The position numbers and the translations under genes were made by a program. The notes beneath the pieces are model-generated. The model had not been told where the DNA came from. It did not search any database and saw nothing but the letters and a program-made list of their open reading frames with translations. Positions 1 through 7,470 of a stretch of DNA of 64,000 bases are shown one piece after another (the stretch's first letter is position 1; every line of letters begins with the position of its first letter). Source of the stretch: Sva-07 sp963828415. Its GTDB lineage: Bacteria > Actinomycetota > Acidimicrobiia > Acidimicrobiales > Ilumatobacteraceae. Location: contig CAWHEI010000012.1 of assembly GCA_963828415.1 (NCBI GenBank), positions 992,001-1,056,000 on the forward strand, written 5' to 3'.

Positions 1-120
1 ATCCGATCGGCCCAACGGTCGCTCGCCAAGGCGGGCACCTACGCTGCGACCGGCAGGCCGGCCAAGGCAGTCATGGAGTACAAGCAAGCATGGAAGCACG
101 CTGTCAAGGCGCTCAGGTGA
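1..120 (+). CDS. C-terminal fragment of a secreted-type protein (5' end outside window)
   Basis: Frame 1 is open from the first base to a TGA at 118-120 and gives 39 residues ending AVMEYKQAWKHAVKALR. Tails of this kind, a short Ala/Lys/Tyr helix with the pattern kAxxxYKxAWkHAxKA, close many large actinobacterial extracellular proteins with repeat domains; that is family knowledge, and the function of this one cannot be seen. A palindromic element follows at 142-168, between this stop and the convergent CMD gene. Confidence 0.6.
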   Translation: MRSAQRSLAKAGTYAATGRPAKAVMEYKQAWKHAVKALR

Positions 121-141
121 CAGCGCTCCCTGGCTGAGTGT

Positions 142-168
142 GTCAACTGGGGTCTGACCCCGGTTGAC
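142..168. repeat. Family A palindrome, core GGGGTC-T-GACCCC
   Basis: Thirteen-base arms GTCAACTGGGGTC and GACCCCGGTTGAC pair around a central T with one mismatch. It lies between two convergent gene ends, so a bidirectional terminator is possible, but there is no T run. The same core occurs at 753-785, 3856-3882, 7397-7429 and 36189-36218. Confidence 0.6.
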
Positions 169-173
169 GCTAC

Positions 174-740
174 TCAGGCGGGAAAGCCGGGGACGCCGTC
201 GTCGAGCTGCACACCGGCGGAGTTGAGGAAGCCCGACACCAACCGGTAGAAGCCAGCGACGACCAACAACTCGACCAACTCTGCCTCCGACCAACGCTCG
301 GTCAGCGCGAGCCAGGTTCCGTCGCTGGCGCAGTCGTCGGTGGCGAGGTCGTCGGCGAGCGCGATCAGTGCACGATCGTCAGCACTCCACGGGTGGTCAT
401 GAGGCGACTTCGTGAGCGCGGCGATCTCGTCATCGGTGAGCCCACAGCGCTTGCCGATCACCGTGTGCTGGCCGAACTCGTAGACGGCCTGCGCGTTCCA
501 GCCGACTCGGAGGATCACCAGCTCGCGTTCACGCTCGGGGATCAGCCCCTTGTTCAGGATGAACCCGCCGAGCAGGTTGAAGCGCTTCAGCAATTTCGGG
601 TGGTGGCCGAGCACACCGAAGATGTTGAGCGGACGACCGTCGAGCGTGAGCGCGCCCGCCAGCGTGTCGCGCAGTTCGTCGTCGGTGACGTCGTCGAGAT
701 CGATCGGTTCGATGCGGGGTGCAGTAGGTCGCTTGGTCAT
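174..740 (-). CDS. Carboxymuconolactone decarboxylase (CMD) family protein without CxxC
   Basis: 188 residues from the ATG at 740 (MTKRPTAP); an in-frame ATG at 752 lies inside the upstream palindrome and is less likely. The core ERERELVILRVGWNAQAVYEFGQH followed by GLTDDEIAAL matches the CMD/AhpD fold, with the Glu and His typical of the decarboxylase branch and no CxxC thiol pair. It is the last gene of the leftward catabolic run, 48 nt after a second CMD gene. In such clusters these proteins act as small decarboxylases or hydrolases late in aromatic breakdown; the substrate here is unknown. Confidence 0.8.
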   Translation of the reverse strand: MTKRPTAPRIEPIDLDDVTDDELRDTLAGALTLDGRPLNIFGVLGHHPKLLKRFNLLGGFILNKGLIPERERELVILRVGWNAQAVYEFGQHTVIGKRCGLTDDEIAALTKSPHDHPWSADDRALIALADDLATDDCASDGTWLALTERWSEAELVELLVVAGFYRLVSGFLNSAGVQLDDGVPGFPA

Positions 741-752
741 CGATGCTCCCAC

Positions 753-785
753 GATTACAACAGGGGTCAGACCCGCGATGTAATC
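753..785. repeat. Family A palindrome starting GATTACA
   Basis: The element reads GATTACAACAGGGGTC, A, GACCCGCGATGTAATC. The 16-base arms match at 13 positions. It sits between two CMD genes on the same strand and overlaps the far ATG of the downstream gene. It differs from 7397-7429 at a single base of 33, so the two are recent copies of one element. Confidence 0.7.
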
Positions 786-788
786 AGT

Positions 789-1382
789 TCAGGTGTGGGC
801 GTGCTTGCCCGGTTCCCAGCCTCGCGCTGCGAGGTGGTCGAGGCCGAAGCCGAGCGGTTCGTCCTCGAGATCGGTGGCCATCGTGTCGTTCCATCGGTTG
901 AGCCACCCGAACAGCGAGATCACCGCAACCAGTTCGATCACCTGGTTCTCGTCGAAGTGCGGGGCGAGGTCGGCGAAGTGCTCGGCGGTGGTGGCGTTCG
1001 GGACCGTTGCGGCATCACGGGCGAGGCGGAGTGCGGCGCGTTCGGCATCGCTGAAGCGATCGTCGGTCTCGAACGACCAGACCGCCTCGACCTTCTCGGC
1101 GTCGACGCCGTTGCGGGTCGCCGACGACGCGGTGTGCGCCTGGCAATAGCGGCAGCCGGCGGCCGTCGACGCGACGTGGGCGACCAACTGCTTGAGACCG
1201 CCATCGACGTCACCGGGTCCGAGCACGGTGAAAGAGAGCACTGTGAACGCCTCGAGGAGGCCGGGGTTTCGTCCCATCGTGAACATCGACCGCGGGACGA
1301 AACCCATCGCCGACTCGATGATCTCGAATCCGGCTTCGAACTCGGGAAGGTCGCTGCGGTCGAGCGGGGTGATGTGGCTCAC
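789..1382 (-). CDS. CMD/AhpD-like protein with CxxC redox pair
   Basis: 197 residues. The motif CRYCQAH (C77, C80, H83) is the AhpD-type thiol site with its proton-relay histidine, and the helical surroundings (LVAHVASTAAG, DERAALRLARDAA-like segments) fit the alkylhydroperoxidase/CMD fold. It could be a peroxidase or a decarboxylase-like helper; the CxxC favours the first. Its ATG overlaps the stop of the sulfatase gene by four bases (ATGA at 1379-1382), so the two are translationally coupled in the leftward catabolic operon. Confidence 0.85.
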   Translation of the reverse strand: MSHITPLDRSDLPEFEAGFEIIESAMGFVPRSMFTMGRNPGLLEAFTVLSFTVLGPGDVDGGLKQLVAHVASTAAGCRYCQAHTASSATRNGVDAEKVEAVWSFETDDRFSDAERAALRLARDAATVPNATTAEHFADLAPHFDENQVIELVAVISLFGWLNRWNDTMATDLEDEPLGFGLDHLAARGWEPGKHAHT

Positions 1383-2959
1383 GGCGACACGGGCTCCATG
1401 CGGGTGATGTCGTCGGCGCCGAGCATCAGGTCGAACATCGCGTCGAGGGCAACGACGCGGGCGGCGGGGTCGCGGCCGTCGGCGGCGAGATTCACGAGTT
1501 CATCGGGGTCGTCGACGAGGTCGTAGAGCATCTCGAAACCGTCGCTGTCGCGTGAATAGCGGTGCGTCGTCGTGACGGTGGTTCGGGTCTTGATCGGGAA
1601 CGGGCTGCCGATCTCGGCGCTCGGGAAGTCGTCCTCGACGAGAACGGCGTCGCGCACCGAGGCATTCGGGTCGTCGAGAATCGGTACCAGGCTCGAGCCC
1701 TGCATCCCTTGGTACTCGGCGACTCCGCAGAGGTCGAGCAGGGTGTGCGGGAGGTCGATGCTGGCGGCGAGCGACGACGTGCGACCCCCCGCCCGGCCGG
1801 GCGTCTTGACGATCATCGGCACCCGCAGGCACCCCTGGAAGTGCATGATCAGCTTCAGCATGAGGCCGTGGTCGCCCATCATGTCGCCGTGGTCGCTGGT
1901 GAACACCACGATCGTCTCGTCGGTCGCGCCGAGCCGGTCCAGCGTGGCGAGGATGCGTCCGATGCCGGCGTCGATGTACTCGATCATCCCGTAGGTCACG
2001 GCGATCGCCGCGCGGGTCAGCTCAGGCGTGGCGCCGAACGGTTGCACCCATCCACGACGACCGGGCCGCAGTGATCGGATGAGGTGGAGATGTGCCGGCC
2101 AGTCGTCGCCGGGGTCGGCGAACGTCGACGGCAGCTCGATGTCGGCGGGGTCGTGGCGGGCGAACCACGGTTCCGGCGGCGCCAGCGGATGGTGCGGGTC
2201 GGGGAACGAACACCACGCCATCCACGGCTCGCCGTCGGCGTCGCAGCGCTCGATGAAGTCGATCGTGCGCTCGGTGACGTAGTTCGTGGAGTGGATCTCC
2301 TCCGGGTACGGCGCCGGGTGGAGCTGCCACCATTCCGGACGTCGCACGGGGATGTCGGAGTCGGGGTCGAGCCCAGCGCGCAGCACCTCGTGCGCGATGC
2401 CCTGCTCGCGGGCCCACTGGTAGTGATGGGCGCCGACCTGCGCACCATGACCGAGCGTGAGCTGGATCTCGCCGAAGCCGTAGAAGTCATCGGGTGCGAT
2501 CACCTCTCCCCGTTCGTAGCGCTCGTCGTGTTCGATCGTGTCCCAGCCCTCGGCGAACGGCGACATCCGTCCCGGGGTCTTGCCGAGGTCGGCGACCGCG
2601 TTGCGGCTCTCGCCGTGCTGGAGGTGCGACTTGCCGATCAGCGCCGTTCGCCAACCGGCATCACGCAGCTGGGCAACGAAGGTGTTCGCGTCCGGCTCCA
2701 GCGATCGGTCGTTGAAGATCACGCCGTGCGCCGATGGCATCCGTCCGGTCATCATCGTCGACCGGTTCGGCATGCACACCGGGTTGTTGACGTACGCCCG
2801 GTCGAACACCGTGCCCGCTGCGGCGAGCGAGTCGATGTTCGGTGTTCGCACCACCGGGTTGCCGGCGTAGCCGAGGTGGTCGGCGCGCAGTTGATCGCAG
2901 ATGACGAACAGCACGTTCGGCTTGCGATCGGGACCGGCGGCTCCCGGTTGATCGGCCAT
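1379..2959 (-). CDS. Type I sulfatase (arylsulfatase family)
   Basis: 526 residues. The N-terminus KPNVLFVICDQLRADHLG carries the metal-binding Asp, and VCMPNRSTMMTGRMPS contains the C-x-P-x-R signature with C62 as the cysteine converted to formylglycine. VFTSDHGDMMGDHGL is the second metal-binding segment. There is no signal peptide, so it probably acts on a sulfate ester inside the cell, or on a sulfonate/phosphonate as some relatives do. It lies between FAH hydrolase and CMD genes, so release of sulfate from an aromatic intermediate is the natural reading. A formylglycine-generating enzyme lies at 9181-10113. Confidence 0.9.
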   Translation of the reverse strand: MADQPGAAGPDRKPNVLFVICDQLRADHLGYAGNPVVRTPNIDSLAAAGTVFDRAYVNNPVCMPNRSTMMTGRMPSAHGVIFNDRSLEPDANTFVAQLRDAGWRTALIGKSHLQHGESRNAVADLGKTPGRMSPFAEGWDTIEHDERYERGEVIAPDDFYGFGEIQLTLGHGAQVGAHHYQWAREQGIAHEVLRAGLDPDSDIPVRRPEWWQLHPAPYPEEIHSTNYVTERTIDFIERCDADGEPWMAWCSFPDPHHPLAPPEPWFARHDPADIELPSTFADPGDDWPAHLHLIRSLRPGRRGWVQPFGATPELTRAAIAVTYGMIEYIDAGIGRILATLDRLGATDETIVVFTSDHGDMMGDHGLMLKLIMHFQGCLRVPMIVKTPGRAGGRTSSLAASIDLPHTLLDLCGVAEYQGMQGSSLVPILDDPNASVRDAVLVEDDFPSAEIGSPFPIKTRTTVTTTHRYSRDSDGFEMLYDLVDDPDELVNLAADGRDPAARVVALDAMFDLMLGADDITRMEPVSP

Positions 2960-2961
2960 CG

Positions 2962-3828
2962 TCAGCCGCGGATCGGTCGGGGGTCGCTGATGCGGACCAC
3001 CCGGTTGGTCATCGTGCCGATGCCGTCGATGGTGGTGGTGATCACATCGCCGTCGGCGAGGAATTTGCCCTGGGCGGCGCCGACGCCTTCGGGTGTGCCG
3101 GTGAAGATGATGTCGCCGGTGACGAGCGTGGTGATCGACGACAGGAAGCTGACGAGCGTGGGGACGTCGAAGATCAAGTCGGCCGTGGTGCCGTCCTGGC
3201 GGACCTCACCGTTGATCGAGCACACGATGTGCAAGGCGTCGCGATCGACGAGGTCGTCGGTGGACACGAGCACCGGGCCGATTGGGCCGAACGTGTCGAA
3301 CGACTTGCCGAGGTCGAAGTGCGGTGGTGACGCGGCGAACTGGGCGGGGCGATCGGAGATGTCCTGGCCGATCGTGACGCCGACGACGTGCTTCCACGCA
3401 TCGTCAATCGTGATGTCGCGCCCGCCCTCGCCGATCACCACGACCAGTTCGCCCTCGTAATCGCACCCACCGCTGCGGATCTCGACATCGGCGGTCGGAC
3501 CGACGATGCACGACGGGAACTTGGTGAACACGAGCGGGCTGTCCATCGACGCACGTCCGGCTTCTGCAGCGTGCGAGGCGTAGTTGAGTCCGATACCGAA
3601 CGATTTCTGCGGTCTCGGCACCGGCGGCCCGAGCACGACGTCGGCGAGCAGCCCGGTGACCGACGAGTCGTCGAGTGTTGCCGACAACTCGGACAGCAGG
3701 TCGGGTCGGGCGAGCGCCTCCATCGGGTCGGCGCCGAGCGCTCCCGAGGAGTGCGTGGCGATATCGGTGTAGTGCTCGCCGTGGACGAGCACCGCTCGGC
3801 CGTTGACGTTCGCAAGTCGGAATCCCAT
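2962..3828 (-). CDS. Fumarylacetoacetate hydrolase (FAH) family protein
   Basis: 288 residues, the usual size of the short FAH family. GIGLNYASHAAE (79-90), DYEGELVVVIG with metal ligands E125 and E127, VTIGQDISDR with D156, and the closing IIFTGTPEGVG loop are all present. Family members hydrolyse or isomerise acyl-pyruvate type products that follow extradiol ring cleavage, which fits the ring-cleavage enzyme just upstream. Two bases separate it from the sulfatase. The 3856-3882 palindrome lies just upstream of its start. Confidence 0.9.
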   Translation of the reverse strand: MGFRLANVNGRAVLVHGEHYTDIATHSSGALGADPMEALARPDLLSELSATLDDSSVTGLLADVVLGPPVPRPQKSFGIGLNYASHAAEAGRASMDSPLVFTKFPSCIVGPTADVEIRSGGCDYEGELVVVIGEGGRDITIDDAWKHVVGVTIGQDISDRPAQFAASPPHFDLGKSFDTFGPIGPVLVSTDDLVDRDALHIVCSINGEVRQDGTTADLIFDVPTLVSFLSSITTLVTGDIIFTGTPEGVGAAQGKFLADGDVITTTIDGIGTMTNRVVRISDPRPIRG

Positions 3829-3855
3829 GTGTTGTTCCCTTTCGTTCGGTTCACA

Positions 3856-3882
3856 TACATCTGGTGTCTGACACCAGATGTA
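3856..3882. promoter_or_regulatory. Perfect 27-bp palindrome upstream of the FAH gene (Family A core)
   Basis: TACATCTGGTGTC, T, GACACCAGATGTA: thirteen-base perfect arms. It lies between the stop of the ring-cleavage dioxygenase and the start of the FAH gene on the same strand. It could be an operator, an attenuating hairpin or a member of the dispersed palindrome family with the GTCTGAC core; the perfect symmetry makes an operator or hairpin plausible. Confidence 0.6.
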
Positions 3883-3884
3883 CG

Positions 3885-4820
3885 TCAGGTGCTGGCTGCG
3901 ATGAGGTCGGCCATGTCGGCGGGCTCGAGGAACTCGCGTGGTGGTGGAGGACCGAAGGAGTACAGGTACTCGTGGCCCTGCCAGTCCTTCGGTTGGTACT
4001 TGTCCTGTTCGGAGATGCGGTCGATGTCGGAGGTGTACTCGATGAAGGTCCCGCCGGGCTCACGCAGGTACCAGAACCAGTTCGATCCGATGGCGTGGCG
4101 GCCGACACCCCACATGTGCCGGTCGGGGTCGGCGTCGATCATCGCTTGACCGCCGCGCACCACGTCGTCGACGTCGTCGACCTCGAAGGCGATGTGGTGA
4201 GGGAAGGCGACGGGTGCGGCCTGGATGGCGAAGTTGTGGTGCACGGGCCCACAGCGCGTGAAGGCGATGATGCCGGGCACCTGGTCGCTGATCTCGAAAC
4301 CGACCACGTCGGTGAAGAACGCCAGCGTCGCCGGCTGATCAGGCGTGCCGTACACGACGTGGGTGAGGTTCGAGGGCCGCACCGGCTCGGCCGTGAGGAC
4401 GCTTGCTGCAGGCACGTCGACGCGTTCGGGTTCGGTGCCCGGCCGGTTGAACGTGTGCTCGATCGGCGGCGCCGCATAGGGCTCGGCGACCGTGACCTCG
4501 ACACGCAGCCCCGTCGCCAACTCGCGAAGCGCGAGAAGATCGGCAGCCGAGTCGATGATCTCGGCGTACTCCGAGTTCGCTGCGCGGTCGGCGATGCGAG
4601 CGAGGTCGTCGCCGTGGTCGGCACCGACCCCGACTCGGAGCAGTCGCCGGCTCGCTGCGCTGACCAGTTCGATCTGGTCACCGCCGTCGCGAGTGGCGAG
4701 CTGCGTCGGCTCCCCCGCCGGAGGCACCGATCCAGCGAGGCCGAAATCGCGGAAGAACGCCGCGGACGCGTCGACGTCAGGCACGCCCAAGGTGATCGAT
4801 GTCAGTCGATGTAGCCCCAT
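3885..4820 (-). CDS. VOC-superfamily extradiol dioxygenase-like ring-cleavage enzyme
   Basis: 311 residues from the ATG at 4820 (MGLHRLTSIT), chosen because the longer frame would run into the divergent TetR gene. Two VOC modules: residues ~1-130, and a second from LTHVVYGTPD. The second holds the expected type I extradiol ligands: His in NLTHVVYG, His in FPHHIAFEV and Glu in GTFIEYTSD. It should open a catechol-type ring using Fe(II) and oxygen. First gene of the leftward catabolic operon and divergent from the regulator; the substrate is not identifiable. Confidence 0.8.
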   Translation of the reverse strand: MGLHRLTSITLGVPDVDASAAFFRDFGLAGSVPPAGEPTQLATRDGGDQIELVSAASRRLLRVGVGADHGDDLARIADRAANSEYAEIIDSAADLLALRELATGLRVEVTVAEPYAAPPIEHTFNRPGTEPERVDVPAASVLTAEPVRPSNLTHVVYGTPDQPATLAFFTDVVGFEISDQVPGIIAFTRCGPVHHNFAIQAAPVAFPHHIAFEVDDVDDVVRGGQAMIDADPDRHMWGVGRHAIGSNWFWYLREPGGTFIEYTSDIDRISEQDKYQPKDWQGHEYLYSFGPPPPREFLEPADMADLIAAST

Positions 4821-4858
4821 GGCTGGACAAATTAGATCGAATGATAGAGAATTGCAAG
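4821..4858. promoter_or_regulatory. Divergent promoter/operator between dioxygenase and TetR genes
   Basis: Only 38 bases separate the chosen starts, and they are strikingly AT-rich for this window (GACAAATTAGATCGAATGAT and the following AGAGAATTGCAAG). Both transcripts must begin here or inside the flanking starts, so autoregulation by the TetR protein is likely. I see no clean long palindrome. Confidence 0.45.
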
Positions 4859-5518
4859 ATGTCATCGCTTGCGAGTGCCACCGTCAACGCCACCGAGGTG
4901 CCACGCCGGCGCCAGGCGCGGTCGGAGGCGACCCGAACCGCACTGCTCGATGCCGCGCTGACCGAGTTCGCCGCTCACGGCTTCGAGGGCGCCTCGACGC
5001 GAGCGATCGCTGCGGCGGCCGGAACGCATCAGCCGCAGATCAACTATCACTTCGACTCGAAGGACGAGCTGTGGCGAGCCGCCGTCGACCATCTCTTCGC
5101 GCGCCTCGACGACACCGTCGGGAGCCATCTGCGAGACACGCCGTCGGCGACCGATGCCCGGACCAGGTTCGCTCGGGGAATCCAGGCGTTCGTCCGGGCC
5201 GCCGCCCAACTCCCGGAGTTGAACCGGATCATGGTGCAGGAAGCGACGATCGACTCCGACCGGCTGCACTGGATCGTCGAGCGTCACACCCGACCGCGGT
5301 TCGAGACACTGATCGCCGACTGGCGGGCGCTGCGCGACGCTCGTGAAGTCCCCGACGTCGACGAGGCCGTCCTCTACTACTCGCTCGTCGGTGCCGCCTC
5401 GCTCCCCTACGTCAACGCGCCCGAGGCCCGGCTGCTCGGCCACGACACCCTGAGCCCCGCGTTCATCGACGCGCATGCCGACGCCCTCGTCCTGCTGTTC
5501 CTCGGAGGAGCGAAGTGA
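4859..5518 (+). CDS. TetR family transcriptional regulator
   Basis: 219 residues from ATG 4859 (MSSLASATVN); the frame is open back to 4799 but that start would overlap the divergent gene. The N-terminal helix-turn-helix reads RTALLDAALTEFAAHGFEGASTRAIAAAAGTHQPQINYHF followed by KDELWRAAV, canonical for TetR. The C-terminal ligand domain (~80-219) is variable. Divergent to the ring-cleavage operon and overlapping the monooxygenase start, so it probably represses the whole catabolic locus and releases DNA on binding an aromatic ligand. Confidence 0.9.
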   Translation: MSSLASATVNATEVPRRRQARSEATRTALLDAALTEFAAHGFEGASTRAIAAAAGTHQPQINYHFDSKDELWRAAVDHLFARLDDTVGSHLRDTPSATDARTRFARGIQAFVRAAAQLPELNRIMVQEATIDSDRLHWIVERHTRPRFETLIADWRALRDAREVPDVDEAVLYYSLVGAASLPYVNAPEARLLGHDTLSPAFIDAHADALVLLFLGGAK

Positions 5519-6987
5519 GCCGCGAGCTGGACGTCCTGATCGTCGGTGGTGGCCCGGTCGGCGTGATGACGGCCCTCCTGCTCGCTCGCCGCGGCTTCGC
5601 CGTGCGGGTCCTCGAGCGCGACCCCGAGGTGTACGACCTGCCGCGGGCCATCGTGATGGACGACGAGATCCAGCGGGTGTTCCAGAACGCCGGGGTCATC
5701 GAGGGCCTCCGCGCCATCACCACGCCCCTGCAGGGTGCGGAGTTCGTGAAGCCGAACGGTGAGCGGATCATCGGCGTCGAGATTCCTGCCGACGCCACCT
5801 TCGCGCTCGGCCACCATCCGACCGTCTCCTACTACCAACCGCAGCTCGAGGCGTTCATGCGCGCCACCGCGATCGAGGCCGGCGTCGATCTCCGACTCGG
5901 CGTCGACGTCACCGGCATCGAGCAGGACAGCGACCGCGTGGTCGCTCACACGAGCACCGGCCCCCACACCGCCCGCTGGCTGGTCGCTGCCGACGGTGCC
6001 TCGAGCCCGATCCGCAAGGCGCTCGGCATCTCCTTCGTCGACCAGGGCTTCGACCAGGGCTGGTTGGTGCTCGACGTCCGGCTCCGACGGCCGGTGCCGA
6101 CCTTGTCGCCTTTCGTCCAGCAGATCTGCGACCCCGATCGGCCGACCACGTACGTGGTCGGCCACGGCGACTACCGGCGTTGGGAGTTCCAGCTGCAGCC
6201 CGGCGAGTCGCGTGACGAGATGGTCACCGATGAGCGGGTGTGGGAACTGCTGGCGCCCTGGCTGACGACCGACGACGCCGAACTCGTGCGGGCCGTGGTG
6301 TATCGCTTCCACGCCACCGTCGCCGACTCGATGCGGTCCGGTCGAATCTTGCTCGCCGGTGATGCCGCGCACCAGATGCCGCCGTTCCTCGGTCAGGGCC
6401 TGTGCTCGGGAATCCGCGACTCGGCAAATCTCGCCTGGAAGCTCCGGATGGTCGACGACGGCCTTGCCGACGACACACTCCTCGACACGTACGGCGCCGA
6501 ACGACTCCCGCATGCCGCCGGCGTGGTCGCCCACGCGGTGGACACGGGTCGGTTGATCGACGAGCTGTCCGGGCGGGCACCCGCAAGCACCGGTCTCGAT
6601 GCTGCCTATGGCGGCGGCCGACCGTTCCCGATCCTCGAACACGGCATCCGGGTGGGCGACCATCCGGCGACCGGCCGCCAGCTCCCTCAGCCCACGATCG
6701 ATGGACGTCCACTCGACGAGTCCCTGGGCACCGGGTTCGCCGTGGTCACCGACGACGAACGCATCGCCGATGCCGCCGAGGCTCGCTGGGGCGACCTCGC
6801 CTCGGTCGTCGTCGTCCCCGCTGGCACGATGCCGCTCGCGTTGCCTCCGGGCGGCGCGGTGATCGTTCGACCGGATCGCTATGTCGCCGCCGTCGCTCAC
6901 GATGCGGTCGAGTTCGCAGCGTCGAGCGACGCACTGTTTCATCAGCTCGGCATCCGCCGCGCCACTTCCGAGAGGACCGCTACATGA
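5515..6987 (+). CDS. FAD-dependent aromatic monooxygenase (MhpA/PheA-like)
   Basis: 490 residues starting at a GTG that overlaps the TetR stop (GTGA). Group A flavoprotein hydroxylase: Rossmann GGGPVG at 11-16, the DG motif WLVAADGASS near 155-164, and GDAAHQMPPFLGQG at 282-295, which binds the FAD ribitol. The C-terminal extension (~390-490) is the thioredoxin-like tail seen in MhpA-type enzymes. It should hydroxylate a phenolic ring with NAD(P)H and O2, preparing it for the extradiol enzyme encoded divergently. Closest in look to 3-(3-hydroxyphenyl)propionate hydroxylases, but the substrate is unproven. Confidence 0.88.
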   Translation: MSRELDVLIVGGGPVGVMTALLLARRGFAVRVLERDPEVYDLPRAIVMDDEIQRVFQNAGVIEGLRAITTPLQGAEFVKPNGERIIGVEIPADATFALGHHPTVSYYQPQLEAFMRATAIEAGVDLRLGVDVTGIEQDSDRVVAHTSTGPHTARWLVAADGASSPIRKALGISFVDQGFDQGWLVLDVRLRRPVPTLSPFVQQICDPDRPTTYVVGHGDYRRWEFQLQPGESRDEMVTDERVWELLAPWLTTDDAELVRAVVYRFHATVADSMRSGRILLAGDAAHQMPPFLGQGLCSGIRDSANLAWKLRMVDDGLADDTLLDTYGAERLPHAAGVVAHAVDTGRLIDELSGRAPASTGLDAAYGGGRPFPILEHGIRVGDHPATGRQLPQPTIDGRPLDESLGTGFAVVTDDERIADAAEARWGDLASVVVVPAGTMPLALPPGGAVIVRPDRYVAAVAHDAVEFAASSDALFHQLGIRRATSERTAT

Positions 6988-7394
6988 CGATCACCTGGGA
7001 TCCCCAGCACCTCGAGTTCGCCCATGCTCACGTCTGGGCGGTGCTCGCCACCGGCCGCGCCGACGGGTCACCGCAGCAGTCGATGGTCGGCTACCTGGTC
7101 GACGACGAGGGTCGGATGCTCATCTCGGCCAAGGCCTACACGGCGAAGTGGAAGAACGCCGTGCGCCAACCGAGGGTGAGCGTGACGGTCCCCGACGGCC
7201 GGGTGCATCTCGTCGTGTACGGCGACGTCGAGGCGATCGACGCCGACCCGATGCGCGCCGAACTGTCAGCGCAGATCTTCGGCGCTCTGTCCGGCAACCC
7301 GACTCCCGACCCGGCGTCGATCATCCCGATGCTCGACGAACAACAGCGCGTCGTCCTGCGCATCACCCCGACCAAGTTCCTCTTCCAGGAGTGA
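6984..7394 (+). CDS. PPOX-class (pyridoxamine 5'-phosphate oxidase fold) F420/FMN protein
   Basis: 136 residues; the ATG overlaps the monooxygenase stop (ATGA). The sequence AVLATGRADGSPQQSMVGYLVDDEGRMLIS followed by KWKNAVRQPRVSVTVPD is the split-barrel fold of small F420- or FMN-binding reductases of actinobacteria, and YGDVEAID is typical. It may reduce an intermediate of the pathway, but family members act on many substrates. Last gene of the rightward arm of the catabolic locus. Confidence 0.8.
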   Translation: MTITWDPQHLEFAHAHVWAVLATGRADGSPQQSMVGYLVDDEGRMLISAKAYTAKWKNAVRQPRVSVTVPDGRVHLVVYGDVEAIDADPMRAELSAQIFGALSGNPTPDPASIIPMLDEQQRVVLRITPTKFLFQE

Positions 7395-7396
7395 GC

Positions 7397-7429
7397 GATT
7401 ACAACACGGGTCAGACCCGCGATGTAATC
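7397..7429. repeat. Family A palindrome starting GATTACA, second copy
   Basis: GATTACAACACGGGTC, A, GACCCGCGATGTAATC: arms match at 14 of 16 positions. It starts three bases after the stop of the PPOX gene and precedes the SelO promoter, a position suited to a terminator. Confidence 0.7.
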
Positions 7430-7458
7430 GACGGGCACATCGCAGCGAGTTGCGTTCC

Positions 7459-7464
7459 TAGGCT
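7459..7464 (+). promoter_or_regulatory. Leaderless -10 element (TAGGCT) for selO
   Basis: TAGGCT lies six bases before the ATG at 7471. There is no ribosome binding site and no room for a leader, so the transcript probably starts at or next to the start codon. The same TANNNT plus 6-8 bases arrangement recurs before several other genes in the window. Confidence 0.5.
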
Positions 7465-7470
7465 GGTCGC